A DNA stretch of 64,000 nt from Thozetella sp. PMI_491 (lineage: Eukaryota > Ascomycota > Sordariomycetes > Chaetosphaeriales > Chaetosphaeriaceae): NCBI GenBank assembly GCA_021432635.1, contig MU270027.1:248001-312000 (forward strand), read 5' to 3'. The notes beneath the pieces were generated by a model that worked only from the letters and a program-made list of their open reading frames with translations, ran no database searches and had not been told where the DNA came from. Every line of letters begins with the position of its first letter. Position 1 is the stretch's first letter. Position numbers and translations under genes: made by a program. This document shows positions 47,478 to 58,850 of the stretch, piece after piece.

Positions 47478-49958
47478 ATGGAATCTCACGTCGAATCCGA
47501 CAAGGCGATCCCCGAATCGCACGTCTGCCCCGAGTGCGGCAAGCAGTTTCCCCGCAACTGCGACCTGAACAAACACGCCAAGTCGCACACGCGCCCCTTC
47601 AAGTGCAGCGTCAAGAACTGCAAATACTACCACCTCGGCTGGCCCACCGCCAAGGAGCTCGACAGGCACGTCAATGACAAGCACTCGCTCTCGCCCCTGA
47701 CCTTCCCATGTCGCTATCAGGATTGCTCCTACCGCTCCAAGCGCGAGTCCAACTGCAAGCAGCACATGGAAAAGGCCCATGGCTGGCTCTACGTGAAGAG
47801 CAAGACCAATGGGAAGCGCGCCGATGACGAGCCTGACCGCCAGCTGTTCAAGCCAGAACCCGGCCTTGCTACACCAGTCGTGGAGAGTATCAACCCCTAC
47901 CCAACACCGCAGTCCGAGCAGCAACCTGTCTTTGGCAAGCCAGCAGAGATGGATTTTGTGCTCTTCCCGCCGAGCGAGACCGACGACGAGGATGTGCTTG
48001 ACGGGATCTCCCCGGACGGAAGCCAATCCTACCTGCCGTGGACCTCGCCCATGACGCGGTTGCGCAAGACGCAGACGTTTCTGGAAGAGTTCAGCGAGGC
48101 TTATAACTCATCCTCCGGCAAACCTGATCAGACCCCAGACGGCCTCATTGACCCACAGCTCGCCGACGCGATGCATATCGACGTGCCTTTACAGCGATTC
48201 GGCGCCGGCGCAAGCATTCTGCCGGGCGTAAGCCTGCGCAAGCCTGCGTTGCCCGTCGTCTCGATGGCCCAAGCGGAATTCCCGAGCCCGCTCCTCAGCG
48301 AGGGCAGCTGCTCAGTACCACCCCATGCTTCGCTTAAGAGGAAGCGGGAGATCGGGGTTGTAAGCACCCCCGCTGGCTCGACAGGAGCCATACCTTATAG
48401 ACATCGGCGTGCCATCTCCGGCAGCTCCTCGCAGTCTAAACAACTCATACGTTCCACAGCCAGGCCGCCCCCTACAGAGAGAGAGGAGGATTCCGACGAG
48501 GAAGAAGTGAAGCCTCCAAAGAAGAAGAAGCGCGCCTCGGACGATGCTTTTGGGGACAACAACATGCCCGATATCTTCCGCTTTGCCCACCCCGAGATCT
48601 ACAACAGGGACAAGAAGGAGAAATACTCACCCTGCCACTCGGACCACAAGGACATTTCGACCCTCGTGCGCCATCTAAGCCGCCCCGCCCACCGCCTGCG
48701 TGTGACAGACCGGCTCGTTTCGTCCTTCGAGATCGAGGAGGATGATTACCCTCACCCTCGTGTGGGTATTTGCCGACGTTGCTGGACGGCATACCCCGGC
48801 CGCCAAGAGTTCGAGGACCACGTGGCCGGCAACTGCACCAAAGTCTCGAAGGGCAAGAAGGAGAAGTGGAACATCCTGTTCCTAGCTTTCACCCCCCTCG
48901 TCGGCGAGCACGAGGACCGTCTGGCGCCACCCAGGCACTTGGGCGTCGACGATGCCTCCGAGGACGCCGAGTCCATCCCTGCCTCGGCTGCCTCCCCTAC
49001 CACCATCGAGCTAGGCATCGTGCGAGATGATCTCGACGACGATGCGGCCTGGGTCCCGATGGCCCAGTACCGGCAGCTCGCCGAGGAGAACAACCGTTAC
49101 AAGCTGATCCTTACCACCCTCGCGCAGCACCCCCACTTCGGTGGCCAGACCGGCTTCGCTGAGCAAGTCGCCGCAGTCGTGGGCCCGCAGCACCACCACC
49201 TCCTCACCAACGGGGCAGAGCGCGTGGAGGGCATCGACACGGAGCCCGAGCAGTACCACCACCACGACGTCCCGTCCGACCGGGCTAGCCTCGTGGGGTA
49301 TATGGATAGCCAGTCCACGGACGTGGATCCCCACGGCCTGATGGAGGACGTTAAGACACTATCACGGGCCAACTCGGGCATCGGCGAGTCCGAGATGCGC
49401 CTGAAGAAACCACATCATGTACCCACCGAGGATGTTGAGAGCGTTCGCGACGGCGCCACCGACGGCACCCAGGCGCCGCACCCTCACCCCACGTCGATTG
49501 CCGACTCTGGCTACCACACCCACTCGAAGCGGCCTAGCTTTACCCAGGAAGAGATTAGCGCCCAGCTCGAAGCAGCTAGAGTGGCCAACTTCATGGCCGG
49601 CATGGACCGCGCGACCTCGTCGGCTCCTACGGTGACGGCGACCCAGCACCTACAGCTACCACACCAGATGGGCGCCTACCCCCACCAGGACAACTACAGC
49701 TTCCTGCCTGGCGGACAGGTTAGCGGACTTCCTATGATGCACGAGCACGAGCACCGATCCCTCAAGGCAACAGGCACCGTCAACAATCCCATCCTCGCGG
49801 ACGAGATGTGGATGATGCGGGACCCCTTCGCCGGCGCTGGGTCTAGCCAGGCCGCGAGCCAGGCGGCCAGTCTCGCGAACCTCGGCCAGTTTGATGGTGC
49901 TCACGGCGTTGAAGACCCGGCGGTGTACTTTAACGACCTAGTAGATTTTGATCCTTAG
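47478..49958 (+). CDS. C2H2 zinc-finger transcription factor
   Basis: The frame from ATG 47478 gives 826 residues. Three fingers lie near the N-terminus: HVCPECGKQFPRNCDLNKH (classical C-x2-C-x12-H-x3-H, about 15-38), FKCSVKNCKYYHLGWPTAKE (long-loop form, about 43-70) and FPCRYQDCSYRSKRESNCKQ (C-x4-C, about 76-101). A Cys/His motif GICRRCWTAYPGRQEFEDHV lies near 430-453. A Lys-rich stretch (PPKKKKR) could be a nuclear signal; the C-terminus is rich in Gln, His and acidic residues. In-frame coding-like sequence (DNHYPAGHGLIPTPEST) continues upstream to a splice acceptor at about 47402, so the true start is probably an extra small exon, with ATG 47332 a candidate. It is a probable DNA-binding regulator; its targets are unknown. 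Confidence 0.9.
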   Translation: MESHVESDKAIPESHVCPECGKQFPRNCDLNKHAKSHTRPFKCSVKNCKYYHLGWPTAKELDRHVNDKHSLSPLTFPCRYQDCSYRSKRESNCKQHMEKAHGWLYVKSKTNGKRADDEPDRQLFKPEPGLATPVVESINPYPTPQSEQQPVFGKPAEMDFVLFPPSETDDEDVLDGISPDGSQSYLPWTSPMTRLRKTQTFLEEFSEAYNSSSGKPDQTPDGLIDPQLADAMHIDVPLQRFGAGASILPGVSLRKPALPVVSMAQAEFPSPLLSEGSCSVPPHASLKRKREIGVVSTPAGSTGAIPYRHRRAISGSSSQSKQLIRSTARPPPTEREEDSDEEEVKPPKKKKRASDDAFGDNNMPDIFRFAHPEIYNRDKKEKYSPCHSDHKDISTLVRHLSRPAHRLRVTDRLVSSFEIEEDDYPHPRVGICRRCWTAYPGRQEFEDHVAGNCTKVSKGKKEKWNILFLAFTPLVGEHEDRLAPPRHLGVDDASEDAESIPASAASPTTIELGIVRDDLDDDAAWVPMAQYRQLAEENNRYKLILTTLAQHPHFGGQTGFAEQVAAVVGPQHHHLLTNGAERVEGIDTEPEQYHHHDVPSDRASLVGYMDSQSTDVDPHGLMEDVKTLSRANSGIGESEMRLKKPHHVPTEDVESVRDGATDGTQAPHPHPTSIADSGYHTHSKRPSFTQEEISAQLEAARVANFMAGMDRATSSAPTVTATQHLQLPHQMGAYPHQDNYSFLPGGQVSGLPMMHEHEHRSLKATGTVNNPILADEMWMMRDPFAGAGSSQAASQAASLANLGQFDGAHGVEDPAVYFNDLVDFDP

Positions 49959-51740
49959 ATGATCGAGGCACTGCTAGTGCGCTCGGAGCTTTGGGTATTG
50001 AAGGGCTGGTTTATATTCCCTTCTCCTTTTTTTTTTTTTTTTTTTTGCTTATACATCGCTGTTGGAGTTCAAAGGGGTGGCGACGTCGGAGTGGGTGGTT
50101 CGTTGTCGTTTTCTTGGAGTTCGTGAAAACCTACATGTATTTGCCTTTATGTATCTACGGGGAATGGATGTGTGTGACGCTGTATGCCTGACGGATTTAT
50201 ATGAAATATAGGGTCGGCGAGGGGGATCATGGAGACTCTCTACCAGGGCGTTTTGGGGCATGGGCACACGGGTATATAGACGGCTATTATACGAAGCAGT
50301 CGTATAGGCAAAGTCTTCAAGGGGGGGGGGGGGGGGCGGGAGACCTGTACGGAGAAAAGAGCAGCCCCTTAGAACTACGGACCTTGATGGAACCGTGTAG
50401 TGCCAAGGCATTCAGTTATCGTGCCCAACGTGGTTCCGGGACCCGGGCCGCGGAATATATTCGGCCATTAGGCCCATCACAGCCGAGACCCGAGCGTACC
50501 TGCACCCCTATGTGACCGATATGACTCGCTTGCGAGCTGGCTGAGAAGGCTCTAGTGATATAAACAGTCCTGTTGGCTGTTCGCGTTTGGGTTATTTTCT
50601 CCACGGTGGGTTGCAGAAAGGGTCGGGCCAAAGCTGCGATATCTGACCCTTTGTGAGAACATCCCTGATGAGGACGTGCATCTGCTTCGCCACCTTCTTC
50701 TTATGCACCATTTTTCAAGACTGAAAAAGCTGCAGAACCAAACCAAGTGATATCCCGCAGTGCTTTCCCAATATTTCGTGATTGTTTTTCTATTTCCCAA
50801 TTGGGACTAGTGCATATTTGTCTCCTTTGCTGATTCCGCAGCCACTTTACCATCCACTCAATTTCTTATTGTTCTCTTATTCAATAACCTCATATCCTGT
50901 ATTTCATTCTTACCATACAAATCAACGTTAATAATTCTCTGGACATATATCTTTTCCCTTTCCACCGTTGCTCCAGCCAACCATGATCCTCCCCCCTCCA
51001 TCATAGCCAACGTCGATCAGCAGAAGCTCTTCAACAACGTCACCAAGACAGTCTACCACGCCACGAAAAATGGCGTGAATCCAGATTCAATTATCAGAAA
51101 CTCCTAATACTGCCAAAAATGACCGGAACAGTAGCATAAGCTCGCCAGCGCAACCCGGTCACTAGCCGTGAGGCACCTCAAGATTCCTTCGCCACAACCA
51201 CGGCGTGTGGCTCTACTGTCAGTCTGCCAATCTACGCGCCCGGTAAGCCACTCATCCAACAATCCCTCTCTCTCTTTTCCCTTGCAGGCCCTCGCATTGC
51301 GTGCGGGCTACCATCAGGAATAAGAGACCCAGTACTAGATAGTTTTGCTGCTGTTCTCATTTTACCGGGTGGGATGTCAGCTTCAGGTCCGCTGGTAGGG
51401 GAGGAAGTGTTTGATACAGTGCCGATGCAGATATTGACCGTTTCCTGCTCGAGCGTGGGGAGCATGACCTGTAACCAGGTAGCGCATTCCCGGCACAGCT
51501 TTCTCCGTCCGAACGAAAGCAGCTAGAAGGCAGTACAGTAACGAGTACACTGGCCGTTGTTCTATTACCCTATTTTTTGGGATATACACATAGGCAGAGG
51601 GCCGAGCGTCGGTATATTTACAGCACTAGAACCCCATGACCTTTTTCCTTCGCCCATGTCCAAGCCAACTTAAGTTCGATTCCTGCACGAAGCCCACCCG
51701 AGCTACGTACGTCTCACTCCAAACCGAGTCCCATTCGACT
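49959..51740. other. Intergenic between two convergent genes
   Basis: Holds the 3' flanks of the C2H2 gene and of the secreted-protein gene. A 20-T run at 50027-50046 and a 16-G run at 50321-50336 stand out. A coding-like peptide frame ending at 51107 (about 35 codons, reading ANVDQQKLFNNVTKTVYHAT) has no clear start and is not called. Confidence 0.45.
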
Positions 51741-52564
51741 CTAAAGCAGAACTGCAGCGCCAAGGACCATCGCAGCAGCGATAGCCAATCCCGTGCCGAC
51801 AAACCAACGGCCCTCGAGGGACGTTGAAGACGACCCACCAGCCGCTGCGTTTGCCGACCGGCTCGCCGTCGGATTTGGGACTGTTATCAGTTCGGCACCC
51901 ATCGTGATTGTCACGGGCGCAAAACCCCAGCGTGCGCCGGTTGTCCAGTTGTAGGTGTAGGTCGAATATGTCCCGTTCCAATCCCGGTTGCTCGTGTACC
52001 AGGCGGATCCAACATGTGTTAGGTTGCACACGGCGGAGACCGTCCCGTTAAGGCTGCACTGGTTGATATACGTCTTGTTGTACCGAGTTCCCGTAAAAAT
52101 GAAGGTCGCGGGGCCTTGGGTGATCGTGCTGGGCTGCCCCGTGGCGGTTGCGATGGGGATTGTGATGTTGTCCGGGTGGCTATGCGTCGGTGATGGCCGC
52201 TAGTTCCTCGCTTAGTCCCCAGGGAGTCTAGGGGGGAGGATGGGAGAGCACTCACGAGATCCCGCCTTGTCGTTGTGACCAAAAACGTGGTTCGGTCAGC
52301 GTCGACCCCTATCACACCGCCGGAGGCACGGTGGAACAGACTGCTGGTGTGAGCACGGCCCAGGTGGACTACCTATTGACCAACTTACGTATACGGGAGC
52401 CCCTCATAGGCGCGCTCGTCAATGTAGAATATAGATACAACCTTTGCGTGAGCGCCGAGCGAAGTCTGCGCGTCGTCGGGCGCGTCGTCGGCGCGCACCG
52501 CACGGAAGGAGGAGAGAAGGCTGAGCAAGAGCAGGAGAAGGCAGCAGTGGAACACGCCGCCCAT
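51741..52564 (-). CDS. Secreted, probably membrane- or GPI-anchored protein of unknown function
   Basis: Three exons (52389-52564, 52256-52343, 51741-52199) join in phase to 240 residues. A clear signal peptide (MGGVFHCCLLLLLLSLLSSF, cut near VRADD) is followed by an extracellular region with several N-glycosylation sequons (NIT, NKT, NGT, NLT, NWT). Motifs such as VSIFYIDERAYEGLPYTSLF and GGVIGVDADRTTFLVT begin the domain. Four Cys could form disulfides. A Ser/Ala linker and a C-terminal hydrophobic segment (GTGLAIAAAMVLGAAVLL) end the protein directly, as in GPI precursors. It resembles uncharacterised fungal surface proteins; no catalytic motif is apparent. The gene exists only after splicing, so single-frame reading would miss most of it. 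Confidence 0.85.
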
Positions 52565-54156
52565 CGTATATTATCCAAGGCTACCGCGGCAGCCTCAAAA
52601 CTTTCAATACGAGGAGAGTCGAGCGGATCAAGGGAGCCTGGTCGACATGGAGCGGAGAAAGGCACTCATGGTCTGCTGCTCGATGAGACACCAAACGAGG
52701 GGACGAGCTGGAGAGCCCAGATTAACGGCCGTGAAAAAGAGAACCCTCGAGAGAATATAGTCAACAGCAAGGAGACACAGACCGCAAGGGCCGCAACAGG
52801 AAGAAAGAGAGCATCTGACAGCTGTTCCCTGGACATGGCACCGCAGCACACCGGCAGGTCTTTTTACCTTTTGACCGCCACCTCTGCATCGTCCCGCGCT
52901 CATTCGAGTCAATAACTCAATTGGGTCCTTCTGGCTTCGTGCAGCCCGCTTCCCTCGTCATTACTATCCGGAAGAGGGGGAGCTCGCTGGGACAAGGCGG
53001 AGAAGCTCGACCTACATTAGCCGGGGATATTGTCGGCCTCGACCTACTCCGCCTCCGACTGGTTGGACGAGGCTCATAATGCGGCGTTTTAAGAGTCTAC
53101 CCCAGTTGCGCATCTGCGAAAATATACATACCCAAAAACTTCCGGCCCTCCCGCCCCGCGCTTGGCGTGCCTACGAGAGTACCGGCCGTTCTAGGCGCTA
53201 ATCTCCCTGATTCTGGGGTGCAGAGCGTGCTGCATCTGGCCGGTAGGTGAGCCTCAAGGAGGAAGACGTCATGTGGTCTCGCACGTGCTAGGTTTTCTAA
53301 AGGCAGAGTTAACCGATGAAGGGCAATGAGAGAGCGTGCACAAAAAGGGCTGTATAACATATCTGGTTGGAAACGGTTCTTTGGTTGTCATTAGCAGTGT
53401 GCTGTAGTGTTTTAACGGCCCGGCACAGCTTACCAATGATGAGGCACTCTTCGCTGGTGTTTACGGTCACAACCTAGCCATCCACCCGGGGTAGATGGCG
53501 GCCTTGCCGTTGCAGTGTACGTGTGGTTGCCTTAGTCGCATTCGAGCATCCTGGCGTTCCCGTCGATGGTGGCGATCCCGGAGTAGATAATATCACGAGC
53601 CGGAGCCGCATCCCAGGAAAACTTTTACGAGGAACTCACGGGGGGAAAGAAGCCGCCCGTACTCGGCCATCCTCCAGTAAAACGGATCAGAAACGAAGTG
53701 CGGGTGCGCTTCCGAGGATATAGCTCTAACGCCTGTTCCATGCCGGCCGCGGAGGAGCTTCCGTGAGTGGCCTGCTTGTGCTCAGATGCGATCGTTCGTG
53801 GCGGTATTGACTAGTTCGTACGTGATCGTGCCGTACATACCGCGAAAGTTTGTCAGCGAGGGCTCAGCTGTTCAAACACCGGATATCCAAGGTGTTGAAG
53901 ATGTCTTGGGGGATTTCATCGTCCTTGAACATGGCCTCAACGGCACCTGAGGGTTATTCGTCAAACCGACAGAAATGATTAATCTACTTGTGAATGGCCG
54001 CGTTGTAAAATGGGCAAGTCTACTCAAGTCGTGTCACAGTGGGCAACAGAGAACACATCGGTCCACGTCAAAAAATCTGCACAGAACAGGTCGGCCGTTT
54101 TGGCCTCATCATTCTTCTCGATACCGCGCAATTCCAGGAACCTTCCCCGTGGCGAT
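52565..54156. other. Intergenic with repeat copy B and decayed coding traces
   Basis: Contains the promoter of the secreted-protein gene, the repeat at 53130-53320 and the 3' flank of the aldehyde dehydrogenase gene. On the minus strand at about 53872-53945 a peptide-like frame (AVEAMFKDDEIPQDIFNTLD) ends in a stop, and nearby frames are broken. This may be an old gene remnant. Confidence 0.4.
53130..53320 (-). repeat. Dispersed repeat, copy B
   Basis: The minus strand of this segment matches 36985-37172. It is the more GC-rich, apparently less mutated copy, readable as RPHDVFLLEAHLPARC, then STLCTPESGRLAPRTAGT. No terminal repeats or target duplications could be recognised, so its limits are approximate. 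Confidence 0.75.
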
Positions 54157-55709
54157 CTACGCCGTCATGTTGACATGGATGCTCTTGATGTTGCAGTAAG
54201 GTGCCAGCCCTGCCTCGCCCAACTCGCGCCCAATTCCCGACTGCTTCACGCCTCCAAACGGGACCCTGTAGTCCGAGTCGTTGCTGCTGTTGACCCAGAC
54301 CATGCCCGCCTCGATCTCCCTGGCCACCCGGTGGGCTTTGGTGATATCCTTGGTAAAGAGCGCCGAGCCGAGGCCGTACGTGGTCGAGTTCGCCAAGTCG
54401 ATCGCTTCCTCTTCCGTCTTGAAAGAGGTGATGACCACGCAGGGGCCAAAAATCTCTTCCCGGAAGATCTTCATGGTCGGCTTCACGTTGGCAAAAATGG
54501 TGGGTGCAATGAAGAAACCCTTGCCTTTCTGCGGCGCAGCCTCGCCGCCGAGCATGACAGTCGCGCCCTCCTCCTTGCCGGCCTTGATGTAGCCGAGGAC
54601 CCTCTCGTACTGCGTCTTGGTGACCTGCGGGCCCTGGAAGGTGCTCTCCTCGAAGGGGTCGCCGAGCACCGAGACCTTCTCGACATTGGCCTTGAACTTT
54701 TCGACAAATTGGTCGTAGATGGACTCATGCACGAGCAGACGCGAGGTGGCTGTGCATATCTGCCCCTGGTTGCTCATGATACCGATGTGCGACCATTCCG
54801 CTGCGAGATCTAGATCGGCGTCTTCAAAGACGATGAGGGGCGATTTCCCACCCGTCTCCAGTGTGATGTTCTTCATGGTGGCGGATGCCATCTTCATGAT
54901 CTCCTTGCCCGTGGCCGTGCTCCCCGTGAAGGCAACCTTGTCGACGCCTTCGTGCTGCACCAGCGCAGCGCCGGCCTCCCTTCCGTAGCCGTTGATGACA
55001 TTGATCACCCCAGGCGGGAAGCCCGCCTCTTTGACCAGTTTTGCCAGGTACAGCATGGAGAGGGGCGTCTGCTCAGCTAGCTTGAGCACGACAGTATTGC
55101 CGCACGCCAGGGATGGGCCGAGCTTCCACGCCGCCATGGCCAGGGGATAGTTCCACGGGATGATCTGGCCGCACACCCCGAGCGGCTCCTTGACGGTGTA
55201 GGCGAACTTGGACGGGCCAACGTCGATCACTTGGCCGAAGTTCTTGTCGGCGTATCCGGCGTAGTACTGCAGGACGCCGGTAACCTCTGCGAGGTCTTCG
55301 TTGAGAGACACACTGTAGGGCTTTCCATTGTCGAGTGTCTCGATGGTGGCGAGCGTCTCGGCGTGTTCACGGATGAGCGCCACAAGCTTGCTCATGAGGG
55401 CACCACGCTCGGTGCCCGAAAGCGATTTCCACGACTTGTCCTTGAAGGCCGCGCGGGCAGCCTTGACGGCAGTGTCGACATCCTCCGCGGTGGCGGCATA
55501 TACTGAGGTGATAGGCTCCTCGGTGCTGCATACAAGTTCAGCATGGGAGAGGGGAAGCGATCAAGAGCAATGATCTTCGGGCGGGCCTACGTTGGATTGA
55601 TAGTTTCGATCTTTTGTTCGTTGCTGCTCTTCACGAACTCGTTGTTAATGAAGAGGCCCAATGGCTGCTGCCACTTCTTGCCGTTGGGGGCTGTGAGTTC
55701 GACCTCCAT
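54157..55709 (-). CDS. NAD(P)+-dependent aldehyde dehydrogenase, cytosolic type
   Basis: Exons 55591-55709 and 54157-55525 join in phase to 495 residues, the normal family length. The start MEVELTAPNGKKWQ lacks a mitochondrial presequence. Landmarks are the cofactor motif GQIIPWNYPLAMAAWK, FTGSTATGKEI, the general base E263 in LETGGKSP, the catalytic C297 in SNQGQICTATSR, and the C-terminal PFGGVKQSGIGRELG. The enzyme oxidises aldehydes to acids; close fungal relatives (aldA-like) handle acetaldehyde from ethanol and other short aldehydes, but substrate is not readable here. The gene is complete with no disrupted residue. Confidence 0.96.
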
Positions 55710-56803
55710 GTTGACTCGGAAGCTCGATGTGACGGCAAGGCTGCGCGATGGTGCGGACACGACGAAGGACTGAATGAGACGCTTCAGACTTGAGGTGGGC
55801 GCCGGACAGGTAGGCAGGAGTTGACGGAATGGTCGTGGCACAAAGCATCCAGGAAGGAAGCCTCGCGACATCTTATCTACCTTGTCTGCCTGTCTCAACC
55901 CCTCCCTCCGGCTGTCTGAGGGGGGCAAGTACGACGTCACGAAGCGGGGGAGCGATTGCGCTGCATCTGCTATTACCTGAAACTCTGTGGCTCTTATCGG
56001 CTCTGAAAAGCGTTTGTCGAGTGGGCCGACCCCAGCGCTATCACAGCATGCGCGGGGGAGCTGCAGGCGGACCCATCGCTTGCGAAGAACGTGCTCTATT
56101 CTGAATTCTATGGCGGCTGGACTAAGCCTTGTTCTTCTACTTGGTATACTGAAGACAGGCATCCAATCTGGGTAAGAATAAGGGCAAGCGCTTACCGCGG
56201 CTGAGGAAGCACCGAGGTCACATTTTTGGGGATGCTATAGACGCCCAGAGACGCCGAGAGACGCCCAGCGCCCTGCCAATGCCTGCACCCCTTCTTGCCT
56301 CAACTCTACTACAACGGCAAAAGACATTACTTGGTATACAGTCGCATTGGGCATGGATAGCACGCTGGCAGTGGTAGGACGGGTGGGACGACATGGGCAG
56401 TGAAAGGGGGGGGGGGGGGGGTCGCATGATGAGGGATTCGGTGGGTTGTGGTTGGTTACCACAGCGTCGGGTAAGGTGCGCGGAGGGCGCCATCCCCTCG
56501 CTCAGCCAAGTTCTGTGGCTACCGCGACGGCGTTCCTATTCGGCACCAGGCCGTCTTGATGACATGTAGAATGCTATCAGTCAGATCCGATGCGACCCAC
56601 TGTGACAGTTGCCACGCATCGAATCACGGCGATTGCTCTTGCGCCGGGCTTGGTCAGGTGTAGACAAAGTTGTAGTCGGTGAGCCGAACGAGAATGAGAC
56701 ATGGCGAACCAACGAGGTAGCTCGAACGGGTATAGCGGTACGAGAAATACCAGAGCCACGGTGTGATTGTGATGAAGTTGCATATCACCTGACGGAGAGG
56801 GGA
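55710..56803. other. Divergent intergenic space
   Basis: Lies between the aldehyde dehydrogenase gene (minus) and the tandem Cys/His-repeat gene (plus). A 16-G run is at 56406-56421. No gene is apparent. Confidence 0.5.
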
Positions 56804-58100
56804 ATGCCGTCTTATAAGCTTCAGCCTTCTTCGGCTTTGTTCGTTGCTCCGCCCCAGCCTACCCGGCTCCCAGGTGCAAGCGCTAGCATACCCGAGGCTC
56901 GAAACCTACCTCCTTCTGGCGTCCAGGTGAGGGATACAGCTCGCCGAAACGGATAGGTCCAGAGGGCCGCGATGGACATGAGGGACAGCGCTAGTATCAC
57001 TGCCGAGACGGTAAGGGACTTTCGTGTGACGCCTTGGTCGAAGTGACCACCAAACTCATATTTTCCTCTTGACCTAGACGGATGAGGAACGCACCGCGTC
57101 CTTCCCCTGCCCACTAGCCAGAGAGCACAACTGCGAGAAGACCTTCGGGCGCCGGCAGACTGCTCAGAAACACGCTAAAACCGTACATGCTCGGGAGCGT
57201 CCAAGATACCCGTGCCCGTTGGCCCTGGAACACGGCTGTGCGTCCACCTTCAGCACTGTCTTGGACGCAGCCGCCCATGCGGACAACATCCACCGCTCGG
57301 TTCGCCTCCGGTTCCCATGCCCTCTGGCGGAGGAGCTACGTTGCGAGAGCACCTTCTCCCTGGCGAAGGACGCGGTCAGCCATGCCAAGTCGATCCACAA
57401 CCCAGTTCGGCAGAAGCACCCTTGTCCGTTAGCTAAGGAGTACAGTTGTGACAAGACCTTCGCGACCGGTGTTACCGCCCGGAGGCACGCCAGGGACATC
57501 CATGCTGGGGTCACGCATCCGTGTCCCCTCGCAGACGAGCATAGCTGCGACCTGAGATTTACCAACGACTCCAATGCCAAGAGCCACGCCAAAACCGCCC
57601 ACGCAGGACCTACCATCTCATGTCCATTTGCAGAGGAGACCGGCTGCTGGGCCATGTTTACCCGCGCCGAAGCGGCGCGGACTCATGTCGACAGCGAACA
57701 CCGCGGTGTGCGGTATCCTTGTCCGCTGGCCGAGGCGCTCGAGTGCACCGAGACGTTTGCTTCGATGCGGAATGCCACGCGACACGTCGGGCGCGCACAC
57801 AGGCGGTTACCATGCCCTCTAGCGGCCGAGGTCGGGTGTACGGCGACGTTCGGGAGCGACCGCGCGGCCGAGACGCACGCCGATAGCAAGCACCGGGGGA
57901 TCCGATATTTGTGCCCTCTTGCAGAGGACTATGGCTGCTCGTCGACGTTCACGAACGCCGCGGACGCCAACAGACATGCACGAGTAATCCACCAGGGAAC
58001 GCCGTTTGCGTGCCCGCTCGCAGAAAAGTATGGCTGCGATGCCGTGTTTTATAGAAGAGCCGAGGCGAAACGACATGGAAAGACGCTGCACATCCCCTAA
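56804..58100 (+). CDS. Tandem Cys/His-repeat protein: ten C-x7-C-x12-H-x4/5-H units
   Basis: Exons 56804-56926 and 57078-58100 join in phase 0 to 381 residues. The first exon gives a Pro-rich 41-residue leader; the second is almost wholly ten head-to-tail units of about 30-35 residues, each beginning (P)CPLAEE, for example CPLAEKYGCDAVF then YRRAEAKRHGKTLH. Each unit has Cys, seven residues, Cys, twelve residues including an aromatic Phe at +3 or +4, then His, four residues, His. This resembles C2H2 zinc fingers but with a Cys-Cys gap of seven instead of two to four. Linkers (HARERPRYP, HRGVRYP, HQGTPFA) resemble but do not equal the classical TGEKP linker. I do not recognise the family. Zinc and nucleic-acid binding are inferred from the pattern. 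The first exon is the less certain part. Confidence 0.82.
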
Positions 58101-58850
58101 GGGTCTGGGTTAGCTAAGCGATCAACCTCCCCTGTGTGGTCCAGGTGTTCTGAAAACATGTTGCGCCTGAATTCCAATACGAAGCTTCCCCAGATCCAGC
58201 AGCCTGCTTCAATGCGGCTGGACCGACATGGAAGCCAATGGATGACGCAGGGCAAGAATGTACGTGACGTGGCTGCTATTGCTTATCGTCTCGGATGTCG
58301 CCACGCTGGACTCTTGCATCAGCCGGCCCGCTGCCCTAAGGCTATGTGAGGGCAGATAAACCTGGATAACCGTGGTTTTTCCACGCCCCTTTTTCGGTGG
58401 ATGCTGAAGAAGGGAGGCTACCTTAAGTATATAGAGAGGGTATAGCCTATGGTACCCGTTAGGAAAGGCAGCCCCCTATGCCATGTGGAGCCGGTGCTTT
58501 CCGGTGGGGAAGGAAGGGGGGACCCAGCCAAATCCGCAAACAGCTGGAGAAACCCTGTCCAACCATGCAGGGATTAGGTAAAAAATGTGGAAGGAACATC
58601 TGGCCTCCGTAACTTTAGCTCTCGCTGGCTTGGCGTCATAGGAGAAATTCGACATCGTCCTGGCCTCTTTCCCAGCCCAACCCTAGGCTACATCGCCTGG
58701 TCGACAATACACAACAACCCAGCGCGAGGTATACTTGAGCTATGAGTTTTTCGGCATAATTCTGGCAACCTCACGTAGCCCCAGACCCGTTTGCGACTCC
58801 CACCTGCCCCCCTCCCGTGAGCGATCTGCACACACCAGCACGTCCAGACG
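58101..58850. other. Intergenic: SEC12 promoter
   Basis: Separates two plus-strand genes. The last 50 bp are C-rich and lead to the SEC12 start. I see nothing else. Confidence 0.5.

Noticed and set aside
47400-48026. 208-codon minus-strand frame opposite the C2H2 gene
   Set aside because: Antisense to intact zinc fingers; composition is typical of a shadow frame.
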